From Nostocaceae cyanobacterium (GTDB lineage: Bacteria > Cyanobacteriota > Cyanobacteriia > Cyanobacteriales > Nostocaceae): 64,000 nt of DNA. Positions 1-8,893 of this stretch are shown piece by piece. The stretch spans positions 1 to 64,000 of the forward strand of contig JASJCY010000028.1 of NCBI GenBank assembly GCA_030065825.1, read 5' to 3'. Both the position numbers and the translations under genes were made by a program. Within the stretch, counting starts at the first letter, position 1; every line of letters begins with the position of its first letter. The notes beneath the pieces were generated by a model. It saw only the letters and a program-made list of their open reading frames with translations. It did no database searches and had not been told where the DNA came from.

Positions 1-112
1 GTTTCAACCGCACTCCTTTGGGGAGACGCTTAGAAACATTCTTGATAGTTTCGAGAATTGCTTCAAAACCTTCATAGGTGCCGTCTCCCCCTAATTTTAT
101 TTTATCGCTCAT
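1..112 (-). CDS. Hypothetical protein, N-terminal 37 codons only
   Basis: The reading frame runs off the left edge of the window. It starts at the ATG whose complement is at 110-112 and begins MSDKIKLGGDGTYEGF, then continues as a charged amphipathic stretch with EAILETIKN and KRLPKG. I do not recognise the family. It is divergent from the Trypco1-like gene at 481, with about 370 bases between the two starts, so both may share a control region. Nothing more can be said without the rest of the gene. The frame is open throughout and codon use looks ordinary, so it is probably real. Confidence 0.45.
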   Translation of the reverse strand, partial: MSDKIKLGGDGTYEGFEAILETIKNVSKRLPKGVRLK

Positions 113-480
113 TTTTCGCTCAAACAAAATAGGTTGACCTTTTATGAGGGAAGTTTGAGTATTGAGTTTTCGAGGGTTGTGGGTCTTAGTCAAGGTTCAA
201 ATCCCGCCATCGGCTTTAAGGATCATAATTTAGTTGAGGCACAGTAAGCACCGTTGTACAGTGACACATTGTTTGTTATTCGTGGCACATTAGGACTTAC
301 GGAACTGGTATTATAAACACAGATAAGAGTCTTCGATTGTACAACTAAATCATCGGTTATATTCGTTGTTTATCCGTTGCCAGATTGTTTTTATGTATAA
401 AAGTAAGACTTTGATTTGCGGCAGTTGAGAAGCAAATATTTTCGCCAAAATCTTGAACTGTATTGAATTCAATTATGTAA
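113..480. other. Intergenic region between divergent starts
   Basis: This AT-rich spacer separates the partial minus-strand gene from the Trypco1-like gene. Around 291-310 it contains a short motif, ttaggacttacggaactgg, that recurs with one mismatch near 62212, so it is probably a dispersed repeat remnant. I see no convincing promoter or RNA gene. A minus-strand open frame overlapping the next gene here (357-761) looks like a shadow. Confidence 0.4.
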
Positions 481-786
481 ATGATGGAACAACGTTTGGA
501 AATTATTCCCGTCAAAATTACTGAAGACTTGACTGTCATGGTTGAGGCAAAGGCACTTGGTGGTGAAGAGGATGTATCAAGTAAACTGCTGGATTTTAAG
601 CCAGTCACAGATGCTATTGAAGCAATTACAGCAACTATCGCCAGTACTGTCAGCAAGGTAAAACCAGATAAAGCTACCGTCGAATTGAGTTTGGAGGTTG
701 GTGTGCAGTCAGGAAAGCTGACAACACTGCTGGTTAATGGTACGGGCAAAGGGAATCTCAAACTGACTCTCCAGTGGGGTAAGTAG
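481..786 (+). CDS. Trypco1-like (CU044_2847 family) small protein
   Basis: This 101-residue protein resembles the Trypsin-co-occurring domain 1 family, small proteins encoded next to trypsin-like peptidases and NTPases in predicted conflict systems. It has the expected plan: an N-terminal strand region (RLEIIPVKI, TVMVEAK), a central helix with DAIEAITATIASTVSKVKP, then ATVELSLEVGVQSGKL and a final strand with LKLTLQWGK. The spacing of FKPVTDAIEAI followed by PDKATVELSLEV is characteristic. The start is one of two adjacent ATGs at 481 and 484. The protease-ATPase gene follows at 1062, separated by a repeat element. The biochemical role of the family is unknown; the association with the neighbouring protease is established from gene neighbourhoods. 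Assignment is from memory of the family pattern. Confidence 0.75.
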   Translation: MMEQRLEIIPVKITEDLTVMVEAKALGGEEDVSSKLLDFKPVTDAIEAITATIASTVSKVKPDKATVELSLEVGVQSGKLTTLLVNGTGKGNLKLTLQWGK

Positions 787-811
787 GGATGAGCGAAAAA
801 GACTCTGGGAA

Positions 812-850
812 AATAATAAGTAATAAGTAATAATTAATAATTAATAAGTA
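812..850. repeat. Short tandem heptamer repeats (taagtaa/taattaa)
   Basis: A run of degenerate 7-mers of the form aataagt/aattaat follows the Trypco1-like gene. Such short tandem repeats are scattered through heterocystous cyanobacterial genomes. Similar runs occur here near 25897, 28545, 42043 and 43020. Confidence 0.7.
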
Positions 851-898
851 TTTTGGCTCTCCCACACATTTTTTCGTTCACCCGGTAAGTAGGTGGAT

Positions 899-1044
899 AA
901 GAGACCATTTCCCAAGTAAATATTAAGTCTATCGGTGTAGGGAGAAACCGGGTTTCTATGGGTGGAGTATCGAATCCGCATCGTAGTTAGTCTCAAAAAA
1001 ACCCGGTTTCTTGGGTCTTCAGGTTTACTTTATAAATAACCTCT
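899..1044 (+). mobile_element. Miniature element, 'aaccgggttt' family, copy 1
   Basis: This roughly 146-base element is nearly the reverse complement of 36371-36504. Its ends, agagaccattt...agtaaata and tttactttataaataacctct, form imperfect terminal inverted repeats. Inside are paired gagaaaccgggtttct and acccggtttcttggg arms around gtatcgaatccgcatcgta. It codes for nothing obvious and lies in the spacer between the Trypco1-like gene and the protease-ATPase gene. It is probably a non-autonomous transposon relic. No target duplication is evident. Confidence 0.65.
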
Positions 1045-1061
1045 AACTGGTAGTCCCATTG

Positions 1062-2378
1062 ATGAAACTGCCGATGTATGAACGTCTAAAGCAATGTACG
1101 GTGAGGTTAAAAGTTGCCGGAGAATTGGGAACGGGGTTTTTTGTTGCCCCTGGACTAATTCTTACCTGTGCCCATGTTGTGAAAGAAGTTATCGGCAAGA
1201 CTGACAAACCGATTGATGTCTGGTGGCAAAATCAAGATTACACAGCGGTAATTGAGAAATTGCCGGAGAATCCCGATGTTGATTTGGCGTTACTAAGGTT
1301 GACAAAATCACCTGCTAATCATCCCTGTGTATCGTTAGATGTAACTGCTTCAGTGGGAAACAAACTATATACTTTTGGCTATACCAACGACTATATTCAC
1401 GGAGAACCAGCTACATTTGATAAATGTGATGGGTTTGATGGTGCCAATCTCCCTTTTACTTTACTCAAATTTTCCCAAGGACAAGTGCGTCCCGGTTTTA
1501 GTGGTTCGCCATTACTGAATACGAACACGGGAAAAGTATGTGGTGTTGTTAAAAGAACTAGGGATCGAAGTAGTGATTTAGGGGGTAGGGCAGTTCCCAC
1601 AAGTGTTATATTTGCAGTATTCCCCGAACTGTCAACACAGCAACCCACTCCAGATATTCGAAATAACCCCTTTGTGCCCCAAACTGGTAAAGTAACAGAC
1701 GCCAAAGATTTCTTTGACAGACAGCGAGAAATCCGGGCAGTATTTGAGATACTGAATAGTGGCAGTAGTGTAGCACTAATTGGGGAGCGGTCAATTGGTA
1801 AGTCTTCTCTACTGTGCGCAATTCAGCAACAGGCAGAAAGTCAACTCATGCCTCCCCGCAAGCCAATTTATCTAGATATGACCCAACTCTATAATGAAAA
1901 CGACTTTTACGACTTTCTATGTTCTGAGGTAGGAATTGAGGAGTGCAAGGGTTTTCGTTTGACTAGGGCTTTGGAAAAACAACGTCCCCGACTGCTGCTT
2001 TTACTTGATGAATTTGAGAAAATGACCTGGCAAGGTTTTACTAAGAATCTTAGGGGACAACTGCGGGGATTAGCGGATGGAAACGATGCACCTCTGCGGT
2101 TGGTGGTGGCTGCTTCAACTTCCTTGGATCGACTGTTTCCCGATAGTCATGAGTTCGGTATGGTTTCCCCTTTTCAGAATATTTGTCTGGAGGAAGAGAT
2201 TACATTGTGGGATGAAGCCACAGTCCGTGATTTTATTAGTAGCCGTCTCGCACCTACTCCCGTCCAGTTTACAGATGAGGAGGTGATGCAGATTGCGATC
2301 GCAAGTCGCGGACATCCCCAGGAATTGATGCAGCTATGTAATCGAACCTATAAGCGGTATAAGGAGGAGATGGGATGA
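1062..2378 (+). CDS. Trypsin-like serine protease fused to P-loop ATPase
   Basis: The N-terminal third is a chymotrypsin-fold peptidase with a complete catalytic triad: His in LTCAHVV near residue 38, Asp in DVDLALLRL near 73, and Ser in GFSGSPLL near 147. A P-loop ATPase follows, with Walker A GERSIGKSSLL near 242-250 and Walker B LLLLLDEFEKM near 312-320, and a helical C-terminus. There is no signal peptide, so it is probably cytosolic. The frame can open at a TTG three bases earlier, but the ATG at 1062 (or 1074) is more plausible. Protease-NTPase fusions beside Trypco proteins are known from predicted conflict systems in which the NTPase would gate the protease; that role here is inference. 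The DEFEK Walker B is shared with the next gene, suggesting related ATPase modules and a common pathway. Confidence 0.85.
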   Translation: MKLPMYERLKQCTVRLKVAGELGTGFFVAPGLILTCAHVVKEVIGKTDKPIDVWWQNQDYTAVIEKLPENPDVDLALLRLTKSPANHPCVSLDVTASVGNKLYTFGYTNDYIHGEPATFDKCDGFDGANLPFTLLKFSQGQVRPGFSGSPLLNTNTGKVCGVVKRTRDRSSDLGGRAVPTSVIFAVFPELSTQQPTPDIRNNPFVPQTGKVTDAKDFFDRQREIRAVFEILNSGSSVALIGERSIGKSSLLCAIQQQAESQLMPPRKPIYLDMTQLYNENDFYDFLCSEVGIEECKGFRLTRALEKQRPRLLLLLDEFEKMTWQGFTKNLRGQLRGLADGNDAPLRLVVAASTSLDRLFPDSHEFGMVSPFQNICLEEEITLWDEATVRDFISSRLAPTPVQFTDEEVMQIAIASRGHPQELMQLCNRTYKRYKEEMG

Positions 2379-2470
2379 AAGATATTGCACAATTATCATT
2401 TTGCATCCACAACCACCCAGGATTAAAATCCCAGGCTGATAGCCCAATGTTAAGTATATCAACCGCAAAA

Positions 2471-2525
2471 CCTCACCCCCAACCCCTCTCCTTACTAAGG
2501 AGAGGGGTGCCGAAGGCGGGGTGAG
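2471..2525. repeat. Dispersed palindromic repeat (cctcacccc...ggggtgagg)
   Basis: Complementary arms cctcacccccaacccctctcc and ggagaggggtgccg...ggtgagg form a long hairpin in the spacer between the two ATPase genes. Related copies lie near 21280, 43700 and 62446. A version is also carried in frame inside the NACHT gene at 15117-15270. Confidence 0.7.
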
Positions 2526-2549
2526 GTCTTATTTGAAGATTGACCCACC

Positions 2550-5216
2550 ATGAACCAAAAACCCCCCGTACCCCGTCTAGATTTAGCACCCAAACTCAAG
2601 CGTCCCCTATCCCTGTGGAACCCGTTGGATTATTTGCGCCTTTTGTACTGGGTGTTTTATTTTCCCCAGGCTTTGCGGTGGTATGTGGATACTTTTGGAG
2701 GTGGGTATATTGAGGGTGAGGGAATGAATTGGTCAAACCACATTCAGCGGAATTTGCTTTTTCAAGGGTTGGTTTTGACAGTTGTGACACCGCTGGTTTT
2801 GAGTGGATTTCTACAGCAAATAGGTATTGTAATTGATTGGGTTCGCGTGGCTTTTGCCGTGGCTTCTGGCGTGGCTATTGGCGTGGCTTATGGCGTGGCT
2901 TATGGCGTGGCTTATGGTGTGGCTATTGGCGTGGCTATTAGCGTGGCTTTTGCCGTGGTGGCTATTAGGAATGCTTCTGACGTGGCTATTGGCGTGGCTT
3001 ATGGCGTGGCTATTGGCGTGGCTATTGGCGTGGCTTATGGCGTGGCTATTGGCGTAGCTTCTGGCGTGTTTTATCGCGTGACTTCTGGCATGGTTTATGG
3101 CCTGGCTATTGGCGTGGCTTATAAAAAACTGGATTATGGCGTGGCTATTAGCGTGGCTTTTGCCGTGGCAATATTACGTCTAGAAAACTGGCTGATTAGT
3201 TCACCTTTCAATCTCCGAAATTTTCACAAGAGTAGCTTTCTAATTCCCCGTGTCACTCCGCTACGCTTGCCCTATCTGACTTTACGCTTGCAAAATTGGT
3301 TACAACAGGATTGGGAAACTGGTTTACATAATATTAATCAACTGCTGGCATACACCCTGCAATTTATTCCTGTTGTCCAAGCAGTGAATCGGACACTTGC
3401 TAAAACCCCTCCTGAACAAATTATTTGGCGTATTTCTCGGTTGGCTGAAGTACCTGTTGATTGGGATTTAGTACGTTTTGCTTCTGCTTCTTTAAATATA
3501 AAGCCAAAGTCAGAATTTCTTAGAGGTATTCTTAGAGACATTCCATTTTTACCTGCAAACTGGCGGCGAAGATTAGAGGGTGGTTTGATCGCAGATACTC
3601 GTCTAGATACAGAAGCCCATGCTACTGCTGCTGGTTTCTGGTATCTCCACGAAAAAGAACCAGCTAAAGCAAAAGAGGCTTTTGCAAAGGTGCATTCCCT
3701 CCTCTACGGTAAGGAAATGTATACCCTTGCCCAAACTCTAGCAATCTTTCACGAAGCCCAGGAAATTACTAATATTGCTGCTATCAACCCACCTTCCCCT
3801 CCTTACCAAGGGAATAACACAGAAGGGTTACTACGTCCAAATACTTGGCAAGCCATCGCCAGTCTACATCGCGTCATTGAAGATACCCAACTTGTCCAAC
3901 ACAGCGTATCCCGTGTAACCCGTGCCTTTGCCCTCAACCGTGCCCAAGGAGAACTGACAAACATCCTCAATCATCCCCAAACCCTTCCAGAAGCTGAACG
4001 GGGACTAATCATAGAAATTGCCCAGAATTGGCAAAAAGCCCTTCTACAAGTAGCTGGCGAAGTAGGGGAAATTTCTATTACCAAGCCTGTCCGTAATCCT
4101 TACATTATCGGTGACCCAGTTTTAGGGGAACGCTTCGTAGGAAGGAAAGACGTAATGAGACAGCTAGAAGAACTTTGGGTGACCAGTGAATCCCTACAAT
4201 CTGTAGTTCTCTACGGACATAGACGCATGGGTAAAACTTCCATCCTGCGTAATGCAGCCAAATTCGTAGGTTCTGAAGTAAAGGTAGCTTATATCAACAT
4301 GCTCAATGCTGGCAATATTTCCCAGGAAGTTGGTGAAGTGCTGATAGCGATTTGCGATAGTATTTCTGAAACCCTTAACATTTCACCTCCCACCGATGCA
4401 GATTTGCTCAATCTTCCTTCCCCCACCTTTGAACGCTATTTGAAACGAGTTGTAGACAAGGAATTAATCCCCTCTGAACAAGGTTTAATTATCGCCCTAG
4501 ATGAATTCGAGAAAATCGAAGAACTAATTACAGACGGAAAAATACCTACAAATTTTATGGGGTATCTGCGGGGGTTGGTGCAAATGTCTTCTCAACTCAC
4601 CTTTGCCTTTGCAGGTTTGCACACCTTAGAGGAGATGACAGCAGATTACTTCGACCCCTTCTTTGGTAGCGTCATCCCCATCCATGTTGGGTTCATGGAA
4701 CGTGCAGCTACTCGCCAGATTCTTGCCAACCCTGTAGAAACGCCTGAAGATTTTCCCCTCGACTACACCCCAGAAGCCTTAGATACAATTTATCACCTCA
4801 CCCACGGACAACCATATCTAGTGCAGTTGCTGGGGTTCCAGCTAGTTCGCCGCTACAATGACCAAGTGTTTGAAATGGGACATTCCCGCGACCCAGTTTT
4901 TACGGTGGATGACTTGGAAGCGGTAGTTAACCCTGACTTCTTCAAACGGGGACGATACTATTTTGATGGAGTTTGGAGTCAGGCAGGGCAGGGTGCAGCA
5001 GGGCAACAAATGATACTGCGGCTATTAGCACCTCATCCCCAGGGGTTGAGTTTGGAGGCGATTAACGATGCTTGTACAGAAACTTTAGAAGACCTAAATA
5101 TACAGTCAGCACTAAAGACCCTTCAGCGTCATGATGTAGTCCAGGAAAAGGAAGGACGCTGGCGAATTGTTGTAGAATTGTTTCGCCGTTGGGTGTTAAC
5201 AGTTAACAATTTGTAG
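2550..5216 (+). CDS. ATPase with repetitive hydrophobic N-terminal region
   Basis: This 888-residue protein has three parts. Residues about 85-210 are a low-complexity hydrophobic tract built of GVAYGVAI-type tetrapeptides, probably several membrane-spanning helices rich in small residues. Residues about 220-520 are helical with no clear motif. From about 525 there is an ATPase related to AAA_16/STAND modules, with Walker A GHRRMGKTSIL near 556-566, Walker B LIIALDEFEKI near 643-653, and a C-terminal winged-helix-like segment (ILRLLAPHPQGLSLEAIND). The Walker B DEFEK matches that of the upstream protease-ATPase, so the two probably act together, one soluble and one at the membrane. The gene ends exactly where an 18-copy tandem array begins. 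The ATPase call is firm; membrane topology and conflict-system function are inferences. Confidence 0.82.
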   Translation: MNQKPPVPRLDLAPKLKRPLSLWNPLDYLRLLYWVFYFPQALRWYVDTFGGGYIEGEGMNWSNHIQRNLLFQGLVLTVVTPLVLSGFLQQIGIVIDWVRVAFAVASGVAIGVAYGVAYGVAYGVAIGVAISVAFAVVAIRNASDVAIGVAYGVAIGVAIGVAYGVAIGVASGVFYRVTSGMVYGLAIGVAYKKLDYGVAISVAFAVAILRLENWLISSPFNLRNFHKSSFLIPRVTPLRLPYLTLRLQNWLQQDWETGLHNINQLLAYTLQFIPVVQAVNRTLAKTPPEQIIWRISRLAEVPVDWDLVRFASASLNIKPKSEFLRGILRDIPFLPANWRRRLEGGLIADTRLDTEAHATAAGFWYLHEKEPAKAKEAFAKVHSLLYGKEMYTLAQTLAIFHEAQEITNIAAINPPSPPYQGNNTEGLLRPNTWQAIASLHRVIEDTQLVQHSVSRVTRAFALNRAQGELTNILNHPQTLPEAERGLIIEIAQNWQKALLQVAGEVGEISITKPVRNPYIIGDPVLGERFVGRKDVMRQLEELWVTSESLQSVVLYGHRRMGKTSILRNAAKFVGSEVKVAYINMLNAGNISQEVGEVLIAICDSISETLNISPPTDADLLNLPSPTFERYLKRVVDKELIPSEQGLIIALDEFEKIEELITDGKIPTNFMGYLRGLVQMSSQLTFAFAGLHTLEEMTADYFDPFFGSVIPIHVGFMERAATRQILANPVETPEDFPLDYTPEALDTIYHLTHGQPYLVQLLGFQLVRRYNDQVFEMGHSRDPVFTVDDLEAVVNPDFFKRGRYYFDGVWSQAGQGAAGQQMILRLLAPHPQGLSLEAINDACTETLEDLNIQSALKTLQRHDVVQEKEGRWRIVVELFRRWVLTVNNL
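2848..3172 (+). repeat. In-gene 12-base tandem repeats encoding GVA(Y/I)
   Basis: Within the ATPase gene the DNA repeats the 12-mer ggcgtggcttat or ggcgtggctatt about 20 times, with short interruptions near 2960-2980 and 3120-3138. Each unit encodes Gly-Val-Ala-Tyr or Gly-Val-Ala-Ile. The near identity at DNA level points to recent expansion by slippage or recombination and predicts copy-number differences between strains. Confidence 0.85.
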
Positions 5217-5682
5217 GGGCGCAATGCTTGCGCCCAAGGTAGGGACACAATTCTTACACCCAAGCTAGGGACACAATCCTTGCACCCAAGGTAGGGGGAC
5301 ACAATTATTACGCCCAAGGTAGGGACACAATTATTACACCCAAAGTAGGGACACAACACTTGCGCCCAAAGTAGGGATACAATCCTTGCGCCCAAGGTAG
5401 GGACACAATTCTTACACCCAAGGTAGGGACACAATACTTGCGTCCAAAGTAGGGACACAATCCTTGCACCCAAGCTAGGGACACAATCCTTACACCCAAG
5501 GTAGGGACACAATCCTTACGCCTAAGGTAGGGGCGCAATGCTTGCGCCCAAGGTAGGGACACAATTCTTACACCCAAGGTAGGTACACAATTCTTACACT
5601 CAAGCTAGGGGGACACAATTCTTACACCCAAAGTAGGGACACAATACTTGCGCCTAAGGTAGGGACACAATCCTTACGCCCA
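5214..5682. repeat. 18-copy tandem array of a 26-base palindromic unit
   Basis: About 18 head-to-tail units run from the stop of the ATPase gene. The consensus is gtagggacacaattcttac followed by acccaag. Units 4 and 16 are 28 bases long because of an extra gg. Units 1 and 13 have the form with perfect hairpin arms, gggcgcaa and ttgcgccc, a sequence that also occurs singly at 42958-42980. Most unit-to-unit differences are G/A changes on this strand. The spacing is uniform with no unique spacers, so it is not a CRISPR array. Open frames across it on the minus strand are artefacts of the periodicity. Confidence 0.9.
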
Positions 5683-5857
5683 GTTTAATTTTTAATTTTT
5701 AATTGTTTTAGTCTTGAGTCCTGAGTGGGAAAAATAATACTCAGTTACTCAGGACTTTTGCTATTTATAGGGATTTTTGGTAGTGAATACTGCCTTTTCT
5801 TGAAAAGACAATGCAGCAAAAGTGACAGTAACCAAGCAACCCAGAAAGTAAAACTGC

Positions 5858-8800
5858 ATGGAACTCACAAATAACTTTTTGACCAGAAACAGAAGCATTT
5901 GGCAACAAATATTACAGTCGATAAATCTCCGACCGGAAGAGAGCAAACGTACCTTCCTTATGTTTGTTATTTACACAATTATCTCTGTAGGAATACGGTG
6001 GGCAGAACGCAGTACAGACGCAGAATTGGTATCTAATTTTGGGGCTTATTATCTGCCTCAGTTTTATATCGGTAGTGCAGTTATGGGCATCCTGGTGGTT
6101 TTTGTTTACTCCTGGTTGCAAAGGAATTTTGCCCTACGTTGGGTAATTGTGGCGATCGCACCCATGATGGCAATACCTTTATTGTTGTTTCACTGGGGAA
6201 TACAAATTCCAGGTCAGGAAGGAAAGACTTTACTGATGCTGCGGCTATGGCTAGATGCGATTTATGTTGCGAATGAACTCAACACAGCCATTGCAGCTAA
6301 CCAGCTATTTAATATTAGGGAGATTAAGCGCACTTATCCTCTAATTAGCAGTGGGTTTTTAGTAGCTCAAATATTTAGCGGCTTTAGTTTATCTTGGCTA
6401 CTCAATATCCTGAGTTTACATAACCTGATTTTGATTACTGGAGTGCTAATTGTATTTGGATCAACGATTCTGCTATATTTAAGTCGGAACTATCCACAGG
6501 CTTTTCCCAACTTTTCCCAACCAAAATTTAAGGAAGTAGATTATTCCACAAAACGTCGGTTATCTCGACCTCTGCAACAATATGTAGGGCTATCAATCGC
6601 TTTATTTGCTTTGTTGCATATTATTGGCATGTTAATTGAGTTCCAGTATTTTAGTCAAGTAGAATCCAAATTTCAGGGTGGTAATCGCGAAGAAATTGCC
6701 AGATTTTTGGGATTGTTGGATGCAATTGTGGGAATATCTGCCTTAGGAACCCAGTGGTTTTTATCCAGTCGGGTGTTAGAACGTATAGGGGCATTTTTCA
6801 CCATCGCTATTTTGCCAGCCAGTATGGTGCTACTACCAATGGTAATTGCTGTTATGAGTTTATTCCCTGGATTGGACTTTGGACAAAACTTTTTTTGGGG
6901 TTTAGTTATCTTCCAGTTTTGGGACGACTTACTGCGCTATACTTTCGTCGCTAATAACGGTACTTTACTGTTTCAACCCATACCAGATAAAATTCGCAGT
7001 TACCTACAGACATTATCTGATGGTATTGGTACAGCCATAGGTGCCTTGACATCAAGTGTGATTATCTTGGGTAGTTCTTTACTGGGAGCATATCTAGCAG
7101 TACCTGATAGCTTAAAAATTTGGGTTTTGCCGATTCTAACCGCCATTATTGGTGGTATCTGCTTGAAAGTGATTTTGATAGTGCGATCGCGCTATGTCGA
7201 TTTGCTAGTGTTAAGTGCACAAAGGGGTCAATTAAGTGTTACAAATGTAGACTTACGAGCATTTAAACAGGCAGTTATTAAAACATTAGTAGAAAAAAAT
7301 ACCTATCTCGACCAACATTCTCAGAAAAGCCTATATCAAGATAAACTTTCTTGTATCGATTTGTTATCCCACATCGATCCTAAAGGAGTAGGAGAAGTTT
7401 TAGCACCCCTGTTAGATCAGTTACCTCCCCTTTTGCAGTACAAAAGTTTGGAAGCAATGCTCAAGCAAGGTGCAAATCCCGCTTATATACCTACAATCCA
7501 GACTTTGTTAGCAATACCTAAACACTTACTAGCACCCGAAGTTTTTGCCCTTGGTTTACGCTACATTTGGCTAGCTGGGGCAAATCCCGATTTAAGGAAA
7601 TTAGAACAGTATCTCAACTTTGATCAACATTCCTTGATTCGGGGAACTGCTGCTGCATTATTATTGCGTGAGGGTTCCATTAAGCAAAAATTGATTGCTA
7701 CCAAAGTCTTGGGACGAATGCTCAATCACAAACAAGAACGGGAACGGGTAAATGGTGTTAAAGTCCTTAAGGAAGCAGTATATTTACAAGCATTGCGAAT
7801 TCATATTCCTAATTTGTTACAAGACAAGTCTTTAGAGGTGCGTCTAGCAGTACTAGAATTAATTGCAGCCACTCGTTTAGAGGAATATTATCAAGCCCTA
7901 GTCATGGGACTTTGTTACAAATCAACCCGGAATATAACTATGGAAATATTAGTAAAATTGGAGGATGAAATTTTAGCAAATGTAATCAAATTTGCAACAG
8001 ATATTTACCAACCACAAGTAGCGCGGATGTACGCTTGGCGTACTATTGGTCAAATCCCTTCTACAGAAGCTCTTAATACATTATGGATGCATTTAGAAGC
8101 CTCTGGAACCAATAATAGAAATTATATTCTCCGGGCAATGCTTCGACGACATCAAAAAGAAGGAATTGTAGGTTTGGTAGACAATTGGCATCAACGTGTA
8201 GTTGAAAAGTTAATTATTGAGGAATTATGTTTATTAGGAGAGATTTACGCTGCTTACATAGATTTTCAGGAACAAGAATCTCTAGATATTTCTCAATCAA
8301 ATTGGCAGGTTATTAATGTCAGTAACTTGCTGCAACAAGCCCTAATAGAATTAGAAAGGGATGTCAAAGAACGATTGCTGCTAATATTAAAGTTAGTTTA
8401 TCCCCAAGAAATAATTCAAGCAGCAACCTTTAATCTACTATCATCTTCAGGGGTAAATATAGCCCAAGGTTTAGAAATCTTAGATACCCTAAATTTACGT
8501 TTTAAATCCGTATTCCTCAACATTTTAGATCGACGATCACCCCAAGAAAAACTACAAACTCTCATAGTCGCTGGACTAGTTGATTCTCAACCCATGTCTG
8601 TTGGTAATCGCACCCGCAGATTGTTAGAACAGCATCGTTATCTTTCCGACTGGTGTTTAGCCTGCTGTTTCCATTTTGCAAAAGTTGCTCGTATCCGCTT
8701 AACTATAGAACAGGTATTGGATAATCTCCGTCATCCCACAGGTTTTGTTCGCGAAGCTGCCATCGCTTACTTACAGGTAGCAGCACTAAATACTTTGCTA

Positions 8801-8893
8801 AAGATTGTACCCCAAATGCAAAATGACCCCGACCCCCTGGTAGCTACACAAGTAAAAGAGTTGATGAACAAACATTATGCTAACCACAGTTGA
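5858..8893 (+). CDS. MFS/nucleotide-transporter-like membrane protein with HEAT-repeat C-terminus
   Basis: This 1011-residue protein has about twelve predicted membrane segments in residues 25-450, including YLPQFYIGSAVMGILVVFVY, AIAPMMAIPLLLF and LPILTAIIGGICLKVILIV. The layout resembles major-facilitator/ATP:ADP-antiporter-like proteins of bacteria. Residues about 480-1000 are helical HEAT/armadillo-like repeats, for example LLQDKSLEVRLAVLELIAAT and VREAAIAYLQVAAL. The substrate is unknown. The next gene, a cyclic-nucleotide-binding protein, overlaps its end by 17 bases in another frame, so translation is probably coupled. Proteins combining these three modules in one chain exist in other bacteria as far as I recall, so this may be a split version. 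The start at 5858 is followed at once by a plausible cytosolic leader. Confidence 0.75.
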   Translation: MELTNNFLTRNRSIWQQILQSINLRPEESKRTFLMFVIYTIISVGIRWAERSTDAELVSNFGAYYLPQFYIGSAVMGILVVFVYSWLQRNFALRWVIVAIAPMMAIPLLLFHWGIQIPGQEGKTLLMLRLWLDAIYVANELNTAIAANQLFNIREIKRTYPLISSGFLVAQIFSGFSLSWLLNILSLHNLILITGVLIVFGSTILLYLSRNYPQAFPNFSQPKFKEVDYSTKRRLSRPLQQYVGLSIALFALLHIIGMLIEFQYFSQVESKFQGGNREEIARFLGLLDAIVGISALGTQWFLSSRVLERIGAFFTIAILPASMVLLPMVIAVMSLFPGLDFGQNFFWGLVIFQFWDDLLRYTFVANNGTLLFQPIPDKIRSYLQTLSDGIGTAIGALTSSVIILGSSLLGAYLAVPDSLKIWVLPILTAIIGGICLKVILIVRSRYVDLLVLSAQRGQLSVTNVDLRAFKQAVIKTLVEKNTYLDQHSQKSLYQDKLSCIDLLSHIDPKGVGEVLAPLLDQLPPLLQYKSLEAMLKQGANPAYIPTIQTLLAIPKHLLAPEVFALGLRYIWLAGANPDLRKLEQYLNFDQHSLIRGTAAALLLREGSIKQKLIATKVLGRMLNHKQERERVNGVKVLKEAVYLQALRIHIPNLLQDKSLEVRLAVLELIAATRLEEYYQALVMGLCYKSTRNITMEILVKLEDEILANVIKFATDIYQPQVARMYAWRTIGQIPSTEALNTLWMHLEASGTNNRNYILRAMLRRHQKEGIVGLVDNWHQRVVEKLIIEELCLLGEIYAAYIDFQEQESLDISQSNWQVINVSNLLQQALIELERDVKERLLLILKLVYPQEIIQAATFNLLSSSGVNIAQGLEILDTLNLRFKSVFLNILDRRSPQEKLQTLIVAGLVDSQPMSVGNRTRRLLEQHRYLSDWCLACCFHFAKVARIRLTIEQVLDNLRHPTGFVREAAIAYLQVAALNTLLKIVPQMQNDPDPLVATQVKELMNKHYANHS

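Noticed and set aside
195-225. ggttcaaatcccgcc resembles a tRNA T arm
   Set aside because: The arms do not pair beyond two bases and no acceptor, D or anticodon arm is present.
357-761. Minus-strand frame opposite the Trypco1-like gene
   Set aside because: Composition and the recognisable family on the plus strand show it is a shadow.
2833-3057. Plus-strand frame of Leu/Trp/Ala repeats
   Set aside because: It is the other reading frame of the GVA repeats within the real ATPase gene.
5129-5577. Minus-strand open frames with Cys/Pro-rich repeats
   Set aside because: They arise from the 26-base periodic array, have no start signal, and match no family.
5214-5682. Tandem array considered as a CRISPR
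   Set aside because: Units abut with a constant 26-base period and there are no unique spacers or cas genes nearby.
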